DNA from: Amoebophrya sp. AT5.2
Lineage: Eukaryota > Sar > Dinophyceae > Syndiniales > Amoebophryaceae
Reading direction: 5' to 3'
NCBI GenBank assembly: GCA_005223375.1
Contig: RXOD01003899.1
Location: 1-38,681 of the forward strand
Length of the DNA: 38,681 bases
Below are positions 1 to 10,442 of this stretch, in pieces; position 1 is the first letter of the stretch, and every line of letters begins with the position of its first letter. The translations under genes and the position numbers were made by a program. The notes under the pieces are model-generated. The model was not told the DNA's origin. It was given only the letters and a program-made list of their open reading frames with translations, and searched no databases.

Positions 1-2448
1 GGCGGCCGCTCGCATCCAGTGGCGGGCTCGCACGCGCAGAAGTCGCGCAAGTGGCGGAATATGATGAGAGAGGGCGCTCGGGCTTCCGTCTCCTGCTGTA
101 GACAGCGCGCATAGCTCCAGGCGCTTGATCGTTGCCCGTTCTTCGGGTCCGGTCTGCATCTGCGCTCAGAGCCAGGGCCGGGAACTCTCGTAGGGTTGGC
201 CCAGGCGTTGAGGGTTGCAAGTTGGTGCGCTTTTGTCAACAGGTCCCGCTCCAGCTGGCGAAAGATGCGGCACTTCGTTCGCGGCGGTGCGCCCGGGTTT
301 GTTGCACGGTATGAAATTTGGCATGGATATCGCATTCGTTAGACCCGCCATCGGCGCCGTGGCCTCGAGCGGGTTCACTTTCTAAGCTGCTGGCAGGCTT
401 CATCGCCAGAGCGGCAGACGCGCTGCATCCTTCACGGACGAGATGACTGCGCCCCATTGGTTGCGCGTGCGGGTTCCTCTTTGTGTAGGAAGCAAGAGAC
501 AGAAACCACCAAGCTAAGGGCCATAGGTGCCATCTCTCCGCAAGAGTTCCGCAGACAGGTGGCGCACTTGCTGGCTCGGGACCCGGTGTCGTGCTTTCGG
601 GCCGAGGTCGCGTCGGCTTTTGTCGCCGCGGCCAGAGGCAACCCAGTGAGCATCTTTTTTAATCATTCTCGTTTTCATTCTTTGCTGGCCCGCGGCCTTT
701 CAAAATCTTCATCGGGCGCTTCCTTTATCGAGGGCTTTCTTTTTCTTTTTGTGCATCTTTTTGGTTTTTTGCTTTTTGTTTGTTTTTCATATTTTTACTT
801 TCAGTGTTTTCGCGGTGCTTTTCGCTTTTCGGCTCGGCCCATTCTATCTCTTTTCGTTTTATTTTCTAAGTTGTCCGCGCCTATGCTTCGTCTGCTGGAG
901 CGTCCCCGTGGGTCTGCCTCCTGCGTGCGTAGATCGCAGCGCTGCCTACCGCCAGTGGTTTCCGCTGGCGCAAACTCTCACGCAGAAGAGCGACTGCGGT
1001 GGCGATTCAGTGGCCGACTATCTATTCAGATGCTACCGCACTAGGCCTGGCCTCTCCGGTTCTACGCAGTAGCTACGGGCCCTATGCCCGCGCCTGTAGT
1101 CTCCCTACTTCCTGCTGCCTATCCCCTTTCTCGCACAGCTTTCGCGCCCCCTTCTCTCTCCGCTGTGCCGCTGGTTTTCTCGTGCTGGGAAGTCGTGAAG
1201 CATCGCCCCGGCCGTCGGGGGCGTTGCGTAGGTATATCGCATTGCGCTGCGCTATGCATATCGACGCATGATCTAGGGAGCGCGCTGCCCCCGTCGCTAT
1301 GATGCGACTCGGGATGATGAACTGGGAGAAAGAGGGACTCCCGCCGCGAACGCGCGGCATGGAAAAAAAATCGGAAGTAACTTCGTGACGGAACGACGGC
1401 CAGCAGCCGATTTTTGTTTCTCGGTTGGTTGGTTGGTTTTTCGGACGAGCATGCTTTTTGTGCTGAGCGCTGTCCTTTCTTGATCGTGAGGGCCTTCTTG
1501 ATCGTGGGGGATCTATTCCATCTGACATGAGCGCGCGCGCTCAGTAGTGGTTTTCCATGACCTGGCTGACACATCTACAAGACCGGCGCAACTTCGTAGA
1601 ACGGTGGCCGTAGCTCGCTGAGCTACTCGCACCCCGCTGCGAAGCCACATCCTCACTCGTCTCCGAGTGGTGCCAACTTGGTTTCTGGTACGTCGCTGCC
1701 TGGTGCTCTTGTTCATGTCGCCCTCTCCTGCACAACTATGGGCTACTGCCTACATGGCCCACAGCTCCACTCCAGCCGCGGGTGTGTGCGGACTGACGCA
1801 CACACGCTTGCGCTTGACCACCCCCGCAAGCGAAAACATCGCGCAACTGCGAACACGCACGGGAGGACTTCCCCACATTGTGTGTGTGGCGGAATGCTTG
1901 GGCACGGGTTTGGGCATATAGGCCTCAGAGCTCCACCGCATGGGCATGGTGCGACGACCGACGTCACGGCTTAACCAGGAAGCTTGGGTCGCTCGGTTGC
2001 TCATCGAGCGTGGTCCGCCTGCCCTCTTATTTTTTCTGCCCCCTAGGGTGGGCTTCGCCTCTTTTGGTGTGGCCAGGACTGGTGTCCGTGCCGGAGCATA
2101 GTGCCCGGGCACGGATGCGCCGCACCGTGCTAGCCGCGCCCGTGGCCGCTAGCTCTCACCATCCCCCCATCCTGACTTGTGACGAGGTCACTCCGAATCA
2201 AGCGGAGACGGCGGGATCCGGCGAGTGAGATGAATAGTTACACTTTTCTTACTCTAGTTACCCTACATCATTTTTGCTAGACTATTTCACAAACTCAGCT
2301 TTTCAGTACCCGCTGGCCTCCTGCTTCTTTTCGTGCGCGGCAGCTGCAGTGCTGACTGACTCCGCTTCTTGCACCAGCGCTGGTGTGGTGTTTTAGAGAA
2401 ACCAAATCTGCGTGATGGTTTTGAAAAAGTTCTTTGCACGATCGATCT
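1..2448. other. Left-end region without a convincing gene
   Basis: No recognisable protein family was found. The plus strand is pyrimidine-rich, with a long T-rich tract at about 640-870. A possible plus-strand exon runs from about 500 to 651: it is open, its codons mostly end in G or C, and it is followed by a GTGAGC donor-like site. No family or partner exon could be assigned, so it is not called as a gene. A (GGTT)4 microsatellite lies at 1423-1438. The remaining open frames are short and overlap on both strands. Confidence 0.4.
1423..1438 (+). repeat. (GGTT)4 microsatellite
   Basis: Four perfect tandem copies of GGTT are followed by a T run. The tract lies in a region with no confident gene. 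Confidence 0.9.
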
Positions 2449-3003
2449 TTACGAACGCCACGAAGGAATAAATCTGAAACCTATACCTGAGTCGGCTGTT
2501 CCTCTCGTCGTTGCAACAACGTTTTCTTGAAACTGTTTCTGTCTGCCAACGTCCTCCGGGCGCGCTGCTCCACTATCGCCGCTTCCTTCTGCGCTCGGCT
2601 GTGCGCTGAAAACCTGTTCTTTCGCGCCATGATCTTCTCGTTCTCCTGCCGTATTACCAAATTGCAGGTTGCCCGCGGGATCGAAGTTCATTTGCGCGCC
2701 CGCGGTTCTGCTTGCTTCCGACAGACTGTGTTCGTCGTGATTGCCGGGCTGTTCCTCCAAATTCCTGCCACGATTATGATCCCAACGACGCAGGAGTTTC
2801 TCCTGCTGGTGTGCACCTCCGACGGCCCCCAGACCTCGCACCACATCGCGCTGCTGTTCTACTTGTCCGACGAAAAGGCTCGTCAAAAAACACTTCATCT
2901 TGTTCTTGCAGATAGTGCAGTTCTTGGAACGCTGTTCCCGCCGTCGGCAACCGGAAGCCGCCTTCGTGGCGGCACTCTGGCGTGGAGTGCACCAGAATGT
3001 CAT
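2449..3003 (-). CDS. Hypothetical protein ORF, 184 aa, weakly supported
   Basis: An open frame starts with ATG at 3003 and runs 184 codons. The product is hydrophilic and rich in Gln, Glu, Gly, Ala and Arg from about residue 45 on, as in the disordered proteins elsewhere in this cluster. It shares the minus-strand direction of the confident genes. No domain was recognised. A comparably long open frame lies on the plus strand (2527-3012) but lacks a clear ATG at its start. If real, this could be one exon of a longer gene, because GTAG-like splice borders cannot be excluded on either side. Existence is uncertain and no function is proposed. Confidence 0.3.
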   Translation of the reverse strand: MTFWCTPRQSAATKAASGCRRREQRSKNCTICKNKMKCFLTSLFVGQVEQQRDVVRGLGAVGGAHQQEKLLRRWDHNRGRNLEEQPGNHDEHSLSEASRTAGAQMNFDPAGNLQFGNTAGEREDHGAKEQVFSAQPSAEGSGDSGAARPEDVGRQKQFQENVVATTRGTADSGIGFRFIPSWRS

Positions 3004-3012
3004 CGTTTATAA

Positions 3013-3877
3013 TAAATTAAAATTGGTATCCGATAGTCGTTTGATATTAACCTCGCAGCCTCGTCTTCTATAGCCTTTATCAGTTTCTCCTTGCAGATTC
3101 ATTGAGAAGGAGATGGATGAGCCAGTAAGTTCATCCTTCGCTGTATAAGTCATCGCTTCGATATGCTACACGACTGCAAAAAAACGACACATGGCTATAG
3201 CGCGATATATTATACATCGAGGGCGCGGACCAACGCGCCCGCGAAATTCATATCGATTGTGCCCTTTTAGACTCGATGCGGTAGCTCAAATTACGATTCT
3301 CTCACACGTTTCTCTCGTTTCTCAAGCTTCGATCATCACCTCTATACTGACTTTCCTCACCCATGCGACTGCCGGCGACGTGTCACTTTCCAAGCTGACG
3401 CTTCTTTATCGCCGAAAATCGTCACTAGTGCTCATCCGATGAACCGGGAAAAAAAAGTCCGACTTTGTCCAATCTTCATCTTGTATGGCAGATCGTTTCA
3501 GTAGAAAAATCGGCGTCCGCTTCTTCGATCGCTTTGTTCTTCCTAAAAATCCTCCAGCAGAAGAAGTCCAGATCGAACCCCCTCGTCTTCCTAATAAACC
3601 CCTAAGTATGCACAGATCCACCCGTCTGCAACTGCCTCTTTATCGCACACTTCGCGTCCTCGAAGTGAGGGGAAAAAACCCGTGGTGAAAAATCCTATGT
3701 GTAATGCGTTCCAGTAGCGACACATGTCCGCCGAAAACGCATCTCCGCCACACCCCCTCTCCGCCAACGAAAATGCAGTTCACAATGCCCCGTCCCCAAA
3801 TAAAAAGAACGAAAACCCCGGCAAAGCGATCTCCTCCACAAGAAATCCGCATTCGCAGCTTTAGTCTATGGCTTTGT
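3013..3877. other. Gap with no recognised gene
   Basis: The stretch is more AT-rich than the coding regions and has only short open frames with no recognisable similarity. It lies downstream of the small membrane protein gene and presumably contains its 3' untranslated region. No repeat or RNA gene was recognised. Confidence 0.4.
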
Positions 3878-5190
3878 TCATGCTTTCGCTTCCTCGATGG
3901 CTTTGTTCATGCTGGCTTCGGACGCTTTCTCCGCTTTTTTGATGTCGTCAGAGACGTCGTCGACGGGCGCAACGGCGGGAGAGGGGGTGGTCTCCTCCTC
4001 CGCTCCCACGTAGTCGAGCATTTCCCGTGCGCCCTCTTTTTTGTCGCCCTTGATGGGCGGGGGCGGTGCCTCCGTAGTCGCCTTGCGCCGGGGGGTGCGC
4101 AGAGTCGCTCTTACTATAATTGGGTGGAAACTGGACTACGATCAGCACGTTGTGGTCCTACTAACGGCCAAGTCCAGCGCGCGCGTATTCCTGGGGCAGC
4201 GGACATGAAAGAAAAAAAGATCGCTCCGCCCCCCTACAGTTTGATTGGAAGGAAAGAAGCCGGAAGGGCTCTAGACCTGCGGGAGGTGCCGCGAAATACA
4301 CCGACCAGCACAGCGTGATGACAGTATCATTAGCTGTGCAACCCACGATCCCATGATCCCCTTTGAATGATGCACAGGCGGAGCGACGTCGCACACCTCT
4401 ACCGTCCGTTTTTCCACCCTCCCCTATTGGGAGGAGCTCCGCCGGATTGTAGCAGGCATGCGTTAATGGCCAAACGCGAAGTACTGTGCTTAATGTAGGC
4501 GCTTCCCACGATGCACACAAATTCCGAATTTGATTTTGGATTTTGATTTTGGGCTCTTACTTTGCATTTCGACGAAGATCTTCGCACATTGTCACACGAT
4601 CATTCATTTCGTTTTTTCAATGTCTACCTCGGTATTTGCATGTTGTAGAAGCGTCGAACCATTACTGATCACCCAGAGGGACTGTGCCACATGGCGGGCG
4701 GGGGGGAGGGAGACCGGTGGTTGAGGGGGTGCCTCATCGTGGGGGGAGAGCTCACGAAAAAGGGAGGAGACGCAGAAACAGGTGGGGAGGCGGGAGAAAA
4801 AAACCAAGCCAGAAAGGTGTAGCCTAGGAGGGAGTGGAGGGGGGTGAGTTGGAAGCGAGGAGGAGGGCGGGAGCCCGAATCTTAGCGCGGAGCGCCGGGG
4901 AACAGACCGAGATAGGGCCGCTCTTACTCATGATTGAGAGTCGCTCTTACTATAAGAATGCACAGAGTCGCTCTGGCGCCAAAACGCGTCCAAAGAAAGA
5001 TCGCGCAGAACAAGACAAAATAAAGAGCAACGCTTTGGAAACGAGCAAGCTTCGCCTTCTTCTCTTGTTGCTCTGAATCGGAAGTTGTCCATGACAGTCC
5101 CGCGGCTTCTGCGTTAGCTTTCGAATTCAACAGGTCTTGCTGTAGCGATTTCAAGTGAACAATCGGTGTTCGGGCTAAGTTTGCGAAGAA
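3878..5190 (-). CDS. Small single-pass membrane protein, two visible exons, start unresolved
   Basis: The last exon runs 4109-3878 and ends in TGA. It encodes an acidic, Lys/Glu-rich tail with a proline run (TEAPPPPIKGDKK) and the end IEEAKA. The preceding exon ends at 4964 with donor GTGCAT, and acceptor TAAG lies at 4110. The join is phase 2 and keeps both frames open. The upstream exon encodes a polar helix-like stretch (QQDLLNSKANAEA), then a hydrophobic segment (VALYFVLFCAIFLW) that should span a membrane once, then a basic patch. Its frame stays open up to about 5205 but holds no ATG, so the start codon is probably in a further short exon or is missed. The intron is 854 nt, long for this window. 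The RSPH1-like gene ends only about 180 nt upstream. No family was recognised. The last exon is the best supported part. Confidence 0.55.
4101..4119 (+). repeat. Exon-border repeat AGAGTCGCTCTTACTATAA, copy 1
   Basis: This 19-nt sequence spans the acceptor and first bases of the last exon of the small membrane protein gene. An identical copy lies at 4937-4955 inside the intron. Shorter relatives lie at about 4917-4929 and at 4972-4983, the latter at the end of the upstream exon. Confidence 0.85.
4693..4713 (+). other. G-quadruplex-type motif
   Basis: The plus strand carries four or more closely spaced runs of G (GGGCGGGGGGGAGGG), matching the G3+N1-7 pattern. It lies in the long intron of the small membrane protein gene, whose transcript would carry the C-rich complement. 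A wider G-rich purine stretch continues to about 4930. Confidence 0.6.
4937..4955 (+). repeat. Exon-border repeat, copy 2
   Basis: This is identical over 19 nt to 4101-4119. It sits in the intron just past the end of the upstream exon of the small membrane protein gene. Read on the minus strand it contains TATAGTAAGAGCG, which resembles a splice donor. Confidence 0.85.
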
Positions 5191-5372
5191 TTGGATTCTC
5201 TGTAACGTTGTCTTTTATATCGGTTTGGGCTTGCGTAGACCCGGTTCTGAAACACAAGGAGTCGGTCGCTATGCAGGAGTCCAGATTTTCAGCGCGTTGT
5301 TCATGATGTCCGGCGAAGCGTTGCAGATTACAAGCAATTTTCTCCTACATTCTTGTCATTTCGATCCTTACC

Positions 5373-7377
5373 TTAGTTCACGCGCACGGACACCCCCGAC
5401 TTCCATGATACAGCCACGGCGTTTGGCGGCTTGGCCTCCGCGGGCGTCTCCTCGTCGGCAGTCTCGTCTTCGTCGCGCTCCTCCACTTGCGTAAAGGAAC
5501 CACAGAGCTGGTTTCCCCCCGGGAACACCCACACACCTGTTGCAAAAGCGATCAGTAGATGTTGTCGATTTCGTGGAGCGAAGATGAGTTTTCAATTTCG
5601 GATTCGATTCCTCATACTGGTCACCAGAGCCAAAAAAGCTAACAGTGAAAATGGCTCGCACCGTCGCCTATTGGCTGGTTCCACTTGAAGGAGCCGACGT
5701 ACTTGACGCCGTTGGCGAGCGTCCACGTTCCCTGCACGAACATGCCGTCAGCCCACCTGAAATTTCGAATTCGATTTCGTTCGTTAACGAAACAAATGAA
5801 TCAGTGTTGAATCAATTCGTGGAGAGGAAGTAGAACGAAACTAAAAAGAAGTACTTTCCGGAGAGCGTGCTTCCGTCGGAGCTGTATCGGTAGACTCCCT
5901 TGCCGTGCTTCTTGCCGTGCTTCCACGCGCCAGAATACGTGTCTCCGTTCACATACTTGAACGTGCCGCCACCTTCCCTCTTATTCTCGGCCCACCTGTG
6001 GTATCGCCGTAGATATTTTTAGCGCTCGTAGCAACAATTGCCTTTGCGACAATATGGCAAACCCCCAATGCACAGGCGAAGGGGGCATGATGAATCAATC
6101 ACAGTCACAAAGAATGTTGAGGGTGAAAGGGGGATAAAGTTAGAGAAGATAGAAGAGGTAGGCGTAGGAAACCGTCCCAATAAAAGGTTGGAGTACTCTC
6201 CATGGTATTCGCCTCCTCGTACTGGTGCGTTTTCTGGGTCTTCTGGCTCCTCCGCGGGCTTCTCGCTGTAGCAGAACTTCCCCATGCCAGACCTCTTGTT
6301 CTCCAAATACCCACCGACATACCTGATTGATGAGGCCATTGCGCGTTCGAGTCTTGCGAATGAATTCCATCGATGAGTTTGATGAATCTACGGCATAACT
6401 CCGATCCGGCTCGCCTGTTGGATTGCGAGATCCTCTGGTCTTCTACTTCTTGCTCCTGTTCCCGTTCAGGAGCGAGTTTATCTACTATTAAAACCAAAGG
6501 AACCGAAAAGCGAGGACCAAGCCAATAGTACTTGTCCCCGTTGTTTGCGAAGGTGTACGAGCCCGTGCCGTCCCTTCTTCCGGCCAAGAAAGTACCATCG
6601 TACACGTCGCCGTTCAGGTACCTGAGGGGGACGATGATCATGTTTTAGTATTCGCGATGAATCACCATGCAATGTTAAAGAAACGGGTTCTGCAGTCGTC
6701 GAGGGTGAGAATAAGAGGAGAAGATGATGGGTCAAAAATTACGTTGCCACAGCGGCGCCGTCGAAGTGCTTTGAGGTGTCAAAGCACTTCGACGGCGCCG
6801 CTGTGGCAACGTAATTTTTGACCCATGACCAAAGCTGGCCTCGAGCACGTTTGACCTTGCGGTCTAGCTTAGTCACTGGCATACAATAACTATCAACCAA
6901 GGCTAAGTGCCCCGAGACCGAGTGGTCTAGGGGTCGCGACCATTGTATGTGCACTCCAATCGTCCGAGCACATTGTTGGTCACGAGCGGGCAAAGAGTGT
7001 GGATCGCGACGTAGAGAAAGGTCGTCGAAAGCAAGGTGTGAGCGAGGGTAGCACCGAAAATCATGAGATGAATGTGGGAAGAGGTGTGAAGAAACAAAAG
7101 AAAGGGTGAGGAGGGCGGGCTCAAAAAATCATCACCAACTCACACAACATCGTAATCCAAGCCGAAACGAGCGACCGAGGGATGATCACATTGCGACGAA
7201 GACCGATTTGCCAGTGCGTAGTTCAGTTGGGGTCGCTTTCAGCCAGCCTCCGTCAGATTTATGCCTAAAAAATTACGTTGCCACAGCGGCGCCGTCGAAG
7301 TGCTTTGAGGTGTCTCGGATGTCACCGTCCTCCTTCACCTTCAGCTGGTACTTAGGCTCGCTGTCCTCGTCCGCCAT
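5373..7377 (-). CDS. RSPH1: Radial spoke head 1-like MORN-repeat protein, 238 aa, six exons
   Basis: Exons run 7377-7277, 6621-6532, 6322-6197, 5995-5855, 5756-5662 and 5536-5373. They sum to 717 nt and all joins are GT-AG and in phase. The N-terminus (MADEDSEPKY) is short and acidic. From about residue 34 there are some six or seven MORN repeats, for example YLNGDVYDGTF, YVNGDTYSGAWKHGKKHGKG and YVGSFKWNQPIGDG. An acidic linker (VEERDEDETADEE) and a short end with SWKSGVSVRVN follow. That order, MORN array then G-x-G-x-W-V-F block then acidic tail, matches radial spoke head protein 1, which sits in the head of axonemal radial spokes and helps control flagellar beating. MORN repeats alone are common, so RSPH1 identity is less certain than the MORN call. 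The PAEEPEDPE insert interrupts one repeat. Confidence 0.88.
6727..6826. repeat. Perfect inverted repeat, 46-bp arms and 8-nt loop, in RSPH1-like intron 1
   Basis: The arms are 6727-6772 and 6781-6826, with the loop at 6773-6780; they match at every position. The sequence 6734-6780 is identical over 47 nt to 7268-7314, which is the end of exon 1 plus the start of intron 1 of the same gene. The other arm is the fold-back of that copy. As RNA this would form a long perfect hairpin. The arm at 6781-6819 is complementary over 39 nt to the true exon 1 end and its splice donor. Confidence 0.97.
7268..7314 (-). repeat. Source copy of the exon 1/donor segment
   Basis: The last 38 nt of exon 1 (7314-7277) plus the first 9 nt of intron 1, including the donor GTAATTTTT, are repeated exactly at 6734-6780 in the same orientation. 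They are repeated again, without the loop portion, in reverse at 6781-6819. Confidence 0.95.
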
Positions 7378-8487
7378 TTTTCTTGTTCGATGCCAAGGCT
7401 GGCCTGCACTGAATCTAGTAAATCGTATGTAGTTTCTTGTTTAGTAGTTCTAGTTTCCTGCGGAATTTTTAACAACAGGATACGTCTAGTTAGAAACGCG
7501 ACCAGGACCAGAGTGTATGTTGAGTTAGATCGTCAGTTATTTTCACTCGATAGTCAGCAGCGTCAGTGAGGACAGCGAAAAACGCAAATCTCTATATCCG
7601 CCTCCGCGTGAATTTTCGCGCCCTCGTCAACACGATATGTCCCTCTCGTCTCTCTCGTCTGTCCCACTCCGTCAGATTACCACTCGACTTCCATCGAATC
7701 ATCGAAACAACACGGCTGCGCGAGAAGCAGGATCGTCCAGCACGATCACGCAAAGCTGTAACAAACAGAAAATGACCTCCACTGGACTGAAATCTTGATG
7801 AATATCGGGATCGATGTTTTGTTACGCGGGAGTGCTCCTAGGAAGTGAAAAAATGTAACGAAAGGCGAAGATCCAGCGAGAAAGTTTTTCCAGCGCAGCT
7901 CCACAATGTTTTCACATATCAAATCTACGCAACATTTTTCGCATCACTGTATCATGAGTGGTCGTACCAGAGATCATTGACAACTGCGACCGCCCGAATG
8001 GTGGTGGGTCGTTGGGGGCCGCTCAATCTTGTTTCTACTCGTAAAACGGTTTCTTAATCTCAGATGAAACAGTTACCTGTACTATCCCGTAAAAGTTCTG
8101 GTGACGCTTGCTTCTGTGCGCCCAAACCCCGAGCGCCTGCTTACTGTTGGTGTTGACAAGGTACGTTTTATCACAACTTCGACGACGCACCTCAGTTGAT
8201 GATGAACTAAGCTGTGCAACTAACCACGCGTAGTATACCTCAAAACAGAAAATGCGATGGGAACAAATGTTGGAGCGAAACGTGGCGGCCCGGGTTGTGG
8301 CACGGAACTTAGGCTGCGTGCGGACCCCGATGCGGTACAGCTTCGACAGCAGGCACTGAACAACTACTAATCAATCTTGAATTTTTAGCAAAATGAAGGC
8401 TCTACCTACTTTAGGTTGTTGATCATCAGCACATCTCATCATCTTCAGTCATCACCTCCCCCGAATCCTGTTCAAAAAAATTACTTC
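7378..8487. other. Intergenic gap
   Basis: No gene was recognised between the RSPH1-like start and the end of the next gene. Just upstream of the ATG, the minus strand reads GTGCAG followed by a short leader, which could act as an acceptor for a spliced or trans-spliced leader. No TATA-like box or RNA gene was seen. Confidence 0.4.
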
Positions 8488-9576
8488 TTACACGCATGAT
8501 TTACTCGTCTTGCCTTTACCCTTTCCGCCTTTTCCGGCTCCACTCCTGTTTTTGCCGCTGCCCTTGCCAACGTCCATGCTCTCGGAAAGGGACATCATGG
8601 GGAAGTGATCTGTTGGTTCGACTTCATCAGAGCAGAATAAATATGAATGTAGTACAAGGAACAGGAAGCAGAAAACAAACTGGCAACTGCGAAAAAGGTA
8701 ATAAAAAAAGTTAGTACCTGGCTCCTCCACGACGGGTTTGGGCTGTTCGGGTATCAGCATGGAGCGGTACTGCAGCAACACATCAAGTAGTTCGTCCGAA
8801 AGGGGCACCTGCAGGGTGACCCCGACGTTCAGGCTGGCCTCACCGGATTCCGGGATATCGATGCAGCTGCGCGCGTCCGTCAGATGGATGCCGGGAATGT
8901 CATTGCGCGGCTCCTCTTTTGATGTTTGCTTTCGACCACTTCGCGAGTTGGAGGAGCCTCCGTCGGTACTAGAGCCTGAACCGCCTGCCCCTGCCGACGC
9001 CGCAGTGGGGCCGGACCCAGCGACTGATCCGCTTCGCACCAGCGTGGGGGCTGTAGTGGCCTGGATTTTCTTGTCGGCTGCAGAGTCCGTTTTCTGTTCC
9101 TGTGGGGACGAAGTGTGCGCGGGCCCTGACGATGGCGGCGTCCGCTGCGAAGTATCCGACGGCGGTGATTGCAACTGTTGTTCCACCATGCCCTGCTTGC
9201 CCGACTCGCTGCGACGATGCGCGGGGTCTCGTTCCTGCCGCTCCGCCGTGGAAGGTGTAGTTTTCGTTGCGCTTGACGACACTGCGGAGGATGCGCATGC
9301 ATTACCGTATGCATCCAGCTGTTCGTAGTGCTGGGATTTTGTGGCCGAGGACGACGCTGAGCTTGCAGAAGAGGACGCGTCATCGGAGGTTTCGATAGCG
9401 GCGGCACACGGTTTTGCAGACGCGGTGGGGCCGCTCTCGTTTCCTGCCTCTTGCCCCGTCACGGCGGCTGGACCGATAGTCTTTGCTGCGTTGAAATGCG
9501 ACGCCGGCGGTTCTTTCTCCTGTTCGCGGGGGGCAGCGCCCATCCCCGGCTGCGCTGCAGCGACCGTGCTCGGCAT
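8488..9576 (-). CDS. Disordered Ser/Ala/Gly-rich protein of unknown function, about 330 aa
   Basis: ATG at 9576 is directly preceded in frame by TGA. The frame is open to the stop at 8488 (362 codons), but an intron at 8717-8622 (GTACTAAC to GATGAAG, 96 nt, a multiple of three) is likely. It would remove a hydrophobic stretch that looks out of place, leaving about 330 residues. Residues 1 to about 220 are low complexity, rich in Ser, Ala, Thr, Gln and Pro. The most gene-like block follows (IPGIHLTDARSCIDIPESGE, then LQVPLSDELLDVLLQYRSML). The end is basic and glycine-rich (GKGGKGKGKTSK), which could bind nucleic acid. No family was recognised. It lies 867 nt downstream of the CDK gene in the same direction. 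Confidence 0.65.
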   Translation of the reverse strand: MPSTVAAAQPGMGAAPREQEKEPPASHFNAAKTIGPAAVTGQEAGNESGPTASAKPCAAAIETSDDASSSASSASSSATKSQHYEQLDAYGNACASSAVSSSATKTTPSTAERQERDPAHRRSESGKQGMVEQQLQSPPSDTSQRTPPSSGPAHTSSPQEQKTDSAADKKIQATTAPTLVRSGSVAGSGPTAASAGAGGSGSSTDGGSSNSRSGRKQTSKEEPRNDIPGIHLTDARSCIDIPESGEASLNVGVTLQVPLSDELLDVLLQYRSMLIPEQPKPVVEEPGTNFFYYLFRSCQFVFCFLFLVLHSYLFCSDEVEPTDHFPMMSLSESMDVGKGSGKNRSGAGKGGKGKGKTSKSCV

Positions 9577-10442
9577 GATGTACTGTCAAGGCGTCAAGTA
9601 GTTCTGAAACGATCCCTGAACGTATCGCAGAGGTATACCTACAAGCAAGAAACGCGAGGAGGACAAGCACCAAAATACTCCTCCTTCACACTAACCACAA
9701 TCTTCGAACGAATAACGAACATTCTACGTACCAATCTGAGATCGCATAGTACAAGAAGCTGGAAGAGGTAGCGCAGGCCAAGAAAAAATTCGCCCGCTCA
9801 GAGCTTCTACGCGCTCCTCTTTCACTTGTATCACCAGCGCCACTCCCAGCCTTCTGCATCTCTAACTACGTACATATAAGTAGATACTTCCGCCGTTGGC
9901 TTAGCCTTAGGCGAAAACGCGACGATCGCGAACAACGCAAACTTTCAAAATAGAGCGACAGCTCTTCGGCGCGACTGAATCGCTATGCACCCGATGGTGC
10001 TGTTGCTTGTCCAAATTTTATCGCGTTTTCTTTGCGCGTTTTCTGGAGTGCTGTGCATCGAGCACTCCGGAGGCGTGGGACGAATGTAAGTGCGTCGTCC
10101 TGAATGTTACGACTCTCTTCTTGAGGAGTTCCCGTGTTTGGTTGTGGTTCCAAGCAAAAAGTATAAGATGCAATGGGTTGCTGCGGATTGGTTCGGGGCC
10201 GCAAAAAAAAAGGAATGAATACGGATCGATTCGTTCATGGTTCATTCATCACACACGGCAGCGTTACGGGCACGCCAACCACCTACTCAATATCTACATC
10301 ATCTGCGAGAGAATTGTCAAAGAAAGAAAATCACGACGGGAATGCGCGACAAGTTCAATCGGTGTTCAAAAGAAGCAGTCAACTGCCGCGGAGATGCATT
10401 TCTTGGGTGATTGCGATTCAAACTGGGGCAGGATGGCTTTCC
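9577..10442. other. Intergenic gap
   Basis: This should hold the 3' untranslated region of the CDK and the 5' end of the next gene. On the minus strand a TTGTAG acceptor-like site at about 9640 precedes the ATG at 9576, so a 5' untranslated exon is possible. No other structure was seen. Confidence 0.4.

Noticed and set aside
2..9. A NotI-type site GCGGCCGC at the very start
   Set aside because: The same octamer occurs elsewhere in the window, so it is not evidence of a cloning boundary.
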